The notes beneath the pieces were generated by a model. It saw only the letters and a program-made list of their open reading frames with translations, was not told where the DNA came from and did not search any database. Made by a program: the position numbers and the translations under genes. Shown here in pieces: positions 5,685 to 9,408 of a stretch of 9,408 bases of DNA. The stretch is from contig DATJHM010000097.1 of NCBI GenBank assembly GCA_035493895.1, positions 1-9,408 of the forward strand, given 5' to 3'. The DNA comes from DATJHM01 sp035493895 (GTDB lineage Bacteria > Chloroflexota > Ktedonobacteria > Ktedonobacterales > Ktedonobacteraceae). Positions within the stretch are counted from its first letter, which is position 1, and every line of letters starts with the position of its first letter.

Positions 5685-6776
5685 GTGAATAGTATCATAC
5701 CGCAGATAGATGGCATGCCAGTAATCAGCACAAGCCGCCTGACCAAGGTATTTGGCAACCTGGTTGCAGTCAACGACCTGCATCTTGAGGTGATGAGAGG
5801 TGATGTCTTTGGCTTTCTGGGACCAAACGGCTCAGGGAAAACCACCACCATCCGCATGCTCCTGGGGCTCATTCGTCCGACAGCGGGGCGTGCCATCTTG
5901 TTCGGCATGGATAATGCCACCCACCTTCCAGCGATCTTACAGCGTATCGGGGCAATCGTAGAGACCCCGGTTTTCTACCCTTACCTCTCAGGATTGGATA
6001 ATCTCCGTATCATAGCCGCCGTCGCAGGAATGGTCTCTGGAGGAAGCAACGATGGGCGAATAGCAGAAGTGCTGGAGATAGTAGAGCTCAGAGCGTACGA
6101 AAAGCTGGCCTATCGTAAATATTCGCTAGGAATGAAGCAACGGTTAGGGATTGCGGCGGCCCTCTTAAATGATCCGGAACTGGTGATGCTCGATGAGCCA
6201 ACGAACGGACTCGATCCAGCAGGAGTCATCGAGATTCGCCGCCTGATACTGCGATTGGCGGCCCTTGGAAAAACCATCTTCCTGTCCAGCCATATTCTCT
6301 ATGAGGTGCAGCAGGTCTGTAACAGAGTAGCGATCCTACAAAAGGGCAATATGGTCAAACAGGGAAATGTCAGTGAGCTTGTGCGTCAGAACGAGCAGGT
6401 TGAAGTACGGCTTGATAAAGAAGAAGAGACCCATTACGCGCTGAATTTACTCCAACAGGCGAAAGAGCGAGGAGCGGACTGGCTGCGAGACATCCAGCTT
6501 CAGTCGGGACGGCAGGGGCAACTCAAGATCCTCATCAACGCGCCTATCAGCCATGCAGCAGAAATCAATGAGCTCCTGGCCCGCAACCAACTCTTCGCAT
6601 CCGCCATCCATCCCCACGAAGGCAGCCTCGAAGAGCTCTTCCTGGAAGTCACAACGGCCGCAGGAGGCACAACGCGTCCCAGCTTAGGGGAGATACTTCT
6701 CGAGCCTGGTCTGACATCTACATCAGAGCAAGCCAGAGCAGAAATTTCAAGCGGGAGCACGAAAGGAAGCGTATGA
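5685..6776 (+). CDS. ABC transporter ATP-binding protein (BcrA/CcmA-like)
   Basis: The product is 363 residues. It energises an exporter formed with the permease encoded next. All ATPase motifs are present: Walker A GPNGSGKT (46-53), signature YSLGMKQRL (146-154), Walker B LVMLDEPTNGLDP (166-178) with D170 and E171, and H-loop H203 in SSH. The Q-loop position carries Glu (E93, in IVETPVFYP), which is common in the BcrA/lantibiotic-immunity-like branch. After the ATPase core (to about 235) comes an accessory C-terminal domain typical of this branch, ending with SLEELFLEVT. A low-complexity tail of about 40 residues follows. The start is GTG 5685, with AAGGAG 6 nt upstream. In-frame ATG codons lie further inside. 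The stop overlaps the permease start in an ATGA, implying translational coupling. Substrate cannot be read from sequence; drug, peptide or lipid export are all possible. Confidence 0.93.
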   Translation: MNSIIPQIDGMPVISTSRLTKVFGNLVAVNDLHLEVMRGDVFGFLGPNGSGKTTTIRMLLGLIRPTAGRAILFGMDNATHLPAILQRIGAIVETPVFYPYLSGLDNLRIIAAVAGMVSGGSNDGRIAEVLEIVELRAYEKLAYRKYSLGMKQRLGIAAALLNDPELVMLDEPTNGLDPAGVIEIRRLILRLAALGKTIFLSSHILYEVQQVCNRVAILQKGNMVKQGNVSELVRQNEQVEVRLDKEEETHYALNLLQQAKERGADWLRDIQLQSGRQGQLKILINAPISHAAEINELLARNQLFASAIHPHEGSLEELFLEVTTAAGGTTRPSLGEILLEPGLTSTSEQARAEISSGSTKGSV

Positions 6777-7837
6777 GTAGTGTACCACAGACAACATCTG
6801 AGCAGCCGGTAACGCCCGTACAACGCAGCGAAAACGTCTTCATGGGGCATCAGGACTACGTCAGCGTGTTGCTCCGCCTGACGGGAGCAGAGCTTTACAA
6901 ATTGCGGCGCCGTCCTATGTCAAAAGTTTTAAGCATCATAGCCATCTGCACCGTCCTGCTTGGTCTGTCACTTACCGGCCTGCAAGCATTTTTTGCCAAT
7001 TCTGCCCCGGTCAGCGCCTATCTGGCACCACCATGTGGGAGTATTGCAGATACAGGGCAGGACTGCCTGAGCCATGCAGCGACTCAAGCCGATTATCAAC
7101 AGGCTGAGGCTGCCAAACAAGCGAATCTGTATACGCTTTCCAGTCCGTTACGTTTACCCGAATCATTTCTTACAAGCAGTCAGATCATACAGGGATTAGG
7201 GCTTGTACTGATCATTATTCTAGCGGGCACAATTGTCGGGGGAGAATACGGGATAGGCACCATCCGCGTGCTCTACACACGTGGCCCGACGCGCACGCAA
7301 TTCTTGCTTGCAAAGGCACTTAGCTTGCTGACCTGTACAGTCGTGGGAGTGATTGTCCTCACGCTGGCAGGAATCCTGATGGGGGGATTACTGAGCCTGA
7401 TCCTTGGTCAGCCAATAGACTTTAGCTTTTTCACCGCAGAACATATGCTTCACGCCGCAGCCTATCTTGGCATAATTGCACTGGGCCTATTGATATATGC
7501 GCTTATTGCGCTTTTCATCTCCACACTAGGAAAAGCAACGGCGGCGGGCCTGGCAGGTGCACTCCTCTGGTGGGGTCTGGAAAGCATCCTGGGCGGCATC
7601 TTTTTACTCATGGGCAGCGTCACCAAAGGTATTCTCAGCAACATTTTGAAGGCAGTGCCCGACTACTTCATCAGCAACAATATCAATACATTGTTAAACA
7701 ATCAACAGCATTATCTGTCAGGAGATGAAGCGGGAACCGGCTCTGACCTGCATGCCATTCTTGTGCTCCTCGCATACGTTATTATATTCATTGGAAGTGC
7801 GTGCCTGATCAACAAACGGAGAGATGTCACCAACTAG
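6773..7837 (+). CDS. ABC-2-type transporter permease
   Basis: The product is 354 residues with six predicted membrane segments at about 53-73, 137-155, 184-210, 226-250, 256-280 and 327-346. This is the layout of ABC-2 permeases that pair with BcrA-type ATPases. A long hydrophilic loop between the first two segments (about 74-136) should lie outside and contains C88 and C98, which could form a disulfide. ELYKLRRRPM (40-49) before the first segment is a typical cytoplasmic lead-in. GGEYGIGTIRVLYTRGPTR (156-174) is the conserved segment of this family that follows the second helix and contacts the ATPase. The ATG start overlaps the ATPase stop (ATGA), with AAAGGAAG just upstream, so the two proteins are made together and presumably form a dimer of each. 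Nothing indicates the substrate. Confidence 0.9.
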   Translation: MSSVPQTTSEQPVTPVQRSENVFMGHQDYVSVLLRLTGAELYKLRRRPMSKVLSIIAICTVLLGLSLTGLQAFFANSAPVSAYLAPPCGSIADTGQDCLSHAATQADYQQAEAAKQANLYTLSSPLRLPESFLTSSQIIQGLGLVLIIILAGTIVGGEYGIGTIRVLYTRGPTRTQFLLAKALSLLTCTVVGVIVLTLAGILMGGLLSLILGQPIDFSFFTAEHMLHAAAYLGIIALGLLIYALIALFISTLGKATAAGLAGALLWWGLESILGGIFLLMGSVTKGILSNILKAVPDYFISNNINTLLNNQQHYLSGDEAGTGSDLHAILVLLAYVIIFIGSACLINKRRDVTN

Positions 7838-7845
7838 AGCAACTC

Positions 7846-9060
7846 ATGGTTACTACACAGGCAATTAAAGAATATGCTTATACGCTCGGCTTCGACACCG
7901 TCAGAATCACGACGGCGGAAGCATTTGCAGAAGCCGAGCAGATCCTCAAAGAGCGTATCGCCCGAGGGTTGATGGACGGTCTGCCCTGGTTCACAGCCGA
8001 GCGGGCAGAGGTCTCCTGCCACCCTGATGCCTTGCTGCCAGAGGCGCAATCGATCATCACACTTGGCATGTGCTATCTGACTGAGCAGCCGGATGAGGAA
8101 GAAAGCGACTCCCCACGTGGGCGCATCTCACGTTATGCCTGGGGAGATGACTACCATGACCTGATCAAGGCAAAGCTCCAGCAGTTTGCAACCTGGCTTC
8201 GAGACTATACGAAAGAGGAGCTGGGAGAGGGACTGGAAACCCGGCTATTTGTTGATACCGGACGCATGGTAGATCGTGCAGTCGCGCAACGGGCTGGCCT
8301 GGGCTGGTACGGCAAAAACACCAATATTTTGACGAAGGGCTGGGGTTCATGGCTCTTTCTGGCTGAGATTGTCACCAATCTGCCATTAGCCCCTGATGAG
8401 CCTCTCAAAACGAATTGCGGCAGTTGTGAGATCTGCCTGCATGCCTGCCCAACCAGGGCTTTACCTGACCCATACAAGCTAGATACGCCTCGCTGTATCT
8501 CCTTCCTGACCATCGAACTGAGAGGGAGCATTCCTGTTGAGCTACGGCCACTGATGGGAAACCTGATTTTCGGCTGTGACATCTGTCAGGAAGTCTGCCC
8601 GGTCAATAAAAGCGCAGAGAGGCGCCTGGGTCTGCCTGAACGTACAGGCAAGGGTTCACCGATTCAAGCTCAACAGAGAACAGTAAAGATGTTTCAGGGA
8701 CAGCAGGCTTTCCAGCCGCGAACACAGATTGGAACCACACCGGAGCTTATACCGTTGCTTGCTCTGACTGAAGAAGAGTTTCGGGAACGATTTCGGCGAA
8801 GTCCTATTAAGCGAACAAAGCGGCGTGGGCTGCTACGCAACGTCTGTGTGGCTCTGGGCAATAGCGGGGATCGACGGGCAGTGCCAGCACTTATGCAGGC
8901 CCTACGCCATGAGGAGCCGCTGGTGAGAGGCCATGCTGCGTGGGCGCTTGGTCGTCTGGGGGGCGAGCAGGCACTTCAGGCTTTACAGGAGGCGAGAGGG
9001 ACGGAAGAAGATGGAGAAGTGCAAACGGAGATACGGTACGCGCTTTCTCTGATAGGATAA
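7846..9060 (+). CDS. queG: Epoxyqueuosine reductase QueG
   Basis: The product is 404 residues. QueG is a cytoplasmic cobalamin- and [4Fe-4S]-dependent enzyme that reduces epoxyqueuosine to queuosine at the wobble position of GUN-anticodon tRNAs. The N-terminal cobalamin-binding part includes RISRYAWGDDYH (93-104) and LFVDTGRMVDRAVAQRAGLG (134-153). D137 fits the family's proton-donor Asp. NTNIL (158-162) follows. Two ferredoxin-type clusters come next: C191/C194/C197/C201, C217, and C244/C247/C251. In solved QueG structures the last Cys of one motif completes the other cluster. Residues about 325-404 are HEAT-like repeats (RRAVPALMQAL, VRGHAAWALGRLG), as in Bacillus-type QueG. I start at ATG 7846, 8 nt after the permease stop. 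The frame also allows GTG 7801 inside the permease gene, but that adds 15 residues before the usual N-terminus. The ribosome-binding site is weak (AGAG), so translation may depend on coupling to the permease. Confidence 0.95.
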   Translation: MVTTQAIKEYAYTLGFDTVRITTAEAFAEAEQILKERIARGLMDGLPWFTAERAEVSCHPDALLPEAQSIITLGMCYLTEQPDEEESDSPRGRISRYAWGDDYHDLIKAKLQQFATWLRDYTKEELGEGLETRLFVDTGRMVDRAVAQRAGLGWYGKNTNILTKGWGSWLFLAEIVTNLPLAPDEPLKTNCGSCEICLHACPTRALPDPYKLDTPRCISFLTIELRGSIPVELRPLMGNLIFGCDICQEVCPVNKSAERRLGLPERTGKGSPIQAQQRTVKMFQGQQAFQPRTQIGTTPELIPLLALTEEEFRERFRRSPIKRTKRRGLLRNVCVALGNSGDRRAVPALMQALRHEEPLVRGHAAWALGRLGGEQALQALQEARGTEEDGEVQTEIRYALSLIG

Positions 9061-9408
9061 ATAGTATCTAGTACCTGGCCTCTGTCTATGAAGGTTAGCA
9101 TCATTATTTGCCATTTCCTGCAAGCATCGGTTGGAACAAGCGCTCCTATGAGATAGCCAATGAGACACAAAAAAGCCACTTATAGGATAACATTTTTACT
9201 GTTTCTATAAATGGCTTTTGTACACTGACATATTCTGTATCTTACCTCAATTTTGTTGAGCGCGCCTCCAAGATGAAGCAGCGAGCGCGCCACAACGCGT
9301 GCAAGTGAAACAAGCCGTACGATCATTAGTGTTGCTTTGCTTCGCCTGTTACCAGGTGTCCACCTGCAACCTATCAACCAGATTCTCTTTCTGGGATCTT
9401 GACTCTCT
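9061..9408. other. Non-coding 3' region
   Basis: No convincing gene lies here. The stretch holds the terminator-like inverted repeat (9171-9219), a 9-bp direct repeat GAGCGCGCC at 9258-9266 and 9283-9291 (period 25), and the near-palindrome CAGGTG-TC-CACCTG at 9353-9366. A minus-strand frame open from the right edge to a TAA at 9349 could be the last 19 codons of a convergent gene. That is too short to judge. Confidence 0.5.
9171..9219. terminator. Probable bidirectional terminator after queG
   Basis: AAAAGCCA-C-TTATAG pairs with CTATAA-A-TGGCTTTT: 14 paired bases of 15 with one mismatch and a 19-nt loop. The stem begins with A4 and ends with T4, so it can work in both directions. It lies 110 nt past the queG stop and would end the ABC-queG operon. 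The loop is long and the T tract short, so a small palindromic repeat element is an alternative. Confidence 0.6.

Noticed and set aside
5961..5963. Glu in place of Gln in the ATPase Q-loop
   Set aside because: This substitution is common in the BcrA-like branch of ABC ATPases and is not a sign of inactivity.
9258..9291. GAGCGCGCC direct repeat
   Set aside because: Only two 9-bp copies built around a GCGCGC palindrome are present. There is no array structure or link to a mobile element.
9180..9408. Minus-strand frame open from the right edge to 9180
   Set aside because: It runs into the terminator-like inverted repeat, has an Arg/Ser-rich composition and shows no motif. It is more likely chance than the end of a gene.

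Overview
The window is about 9.4 kb of roughly 50% GC bacterial DNA. It holds seven protein genes and no recognisable rRNA, tRNA, CRISPR array or mobile element. The mix is an FHA-domain protein with a proline-rich linker and a single membrane segment, a paralogue of it without FHA, a DUF4352-like lipoprotein, a bacterial KptA, and a GltD-like flavoprotein fused to a ferredoxin domain. This would fit a Gram-positive-like soil bacterium such as a member of Ktedonobacteria (Chloroflexota). That assignment is an impression from gene content and protein style, not a measurement.

Left arm, all on the minus strand. From the right inward come a small membrane protein (4723-5391), an FHA-domain membrane protein (3553-4509), the iron-sulfur flavoprotein (1424-3232), kptA (746-1303), and a lipoprotein running off the left edge (1-591). 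The flavoprotein has its own extended -10 promoter, a structured leader of about 205 nt, and a clear intrinsic terminator (1377-1413). It therefore looks like a single-gene transcription unit. The two membrane proteins are paralogues in their membrane segment and extracytoplasmic domain. They also share a similar promoter layout and an identical ribosome-binding/start segment, so the pair looks like a local duplication.

Right arm, all on the plus strand. A promoter at 5552-5580, flanked by two copies of ATACGTAA exactly 50 bp apart, drives an ABC-transporter ATPase (5685-6776). This is translationally coupled (ATGA overlap) to a six-segment ABC-2-type permease (6773-7837). queG, the epoxyqueuosine reductase gene, follows 8 nt later (7846-9060). 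A long inverted repeat (9171-9219), probably a bidirectional terminator, closes the operon. The last 190 bases look non-coding.

Two genes concern tRNA or RNA end modification (queG, kptA), but they lie on opposite strands in different units, so nothing links them beyond proximity. I did not find a clear new multi-gene system. The points most worth a second look are the FHA/non-FHA paralogue pair, the leader of the flavoprotein gene, the twin sites around the ABC promoter, and the unpaired GltD-like ferredoxin fusion.
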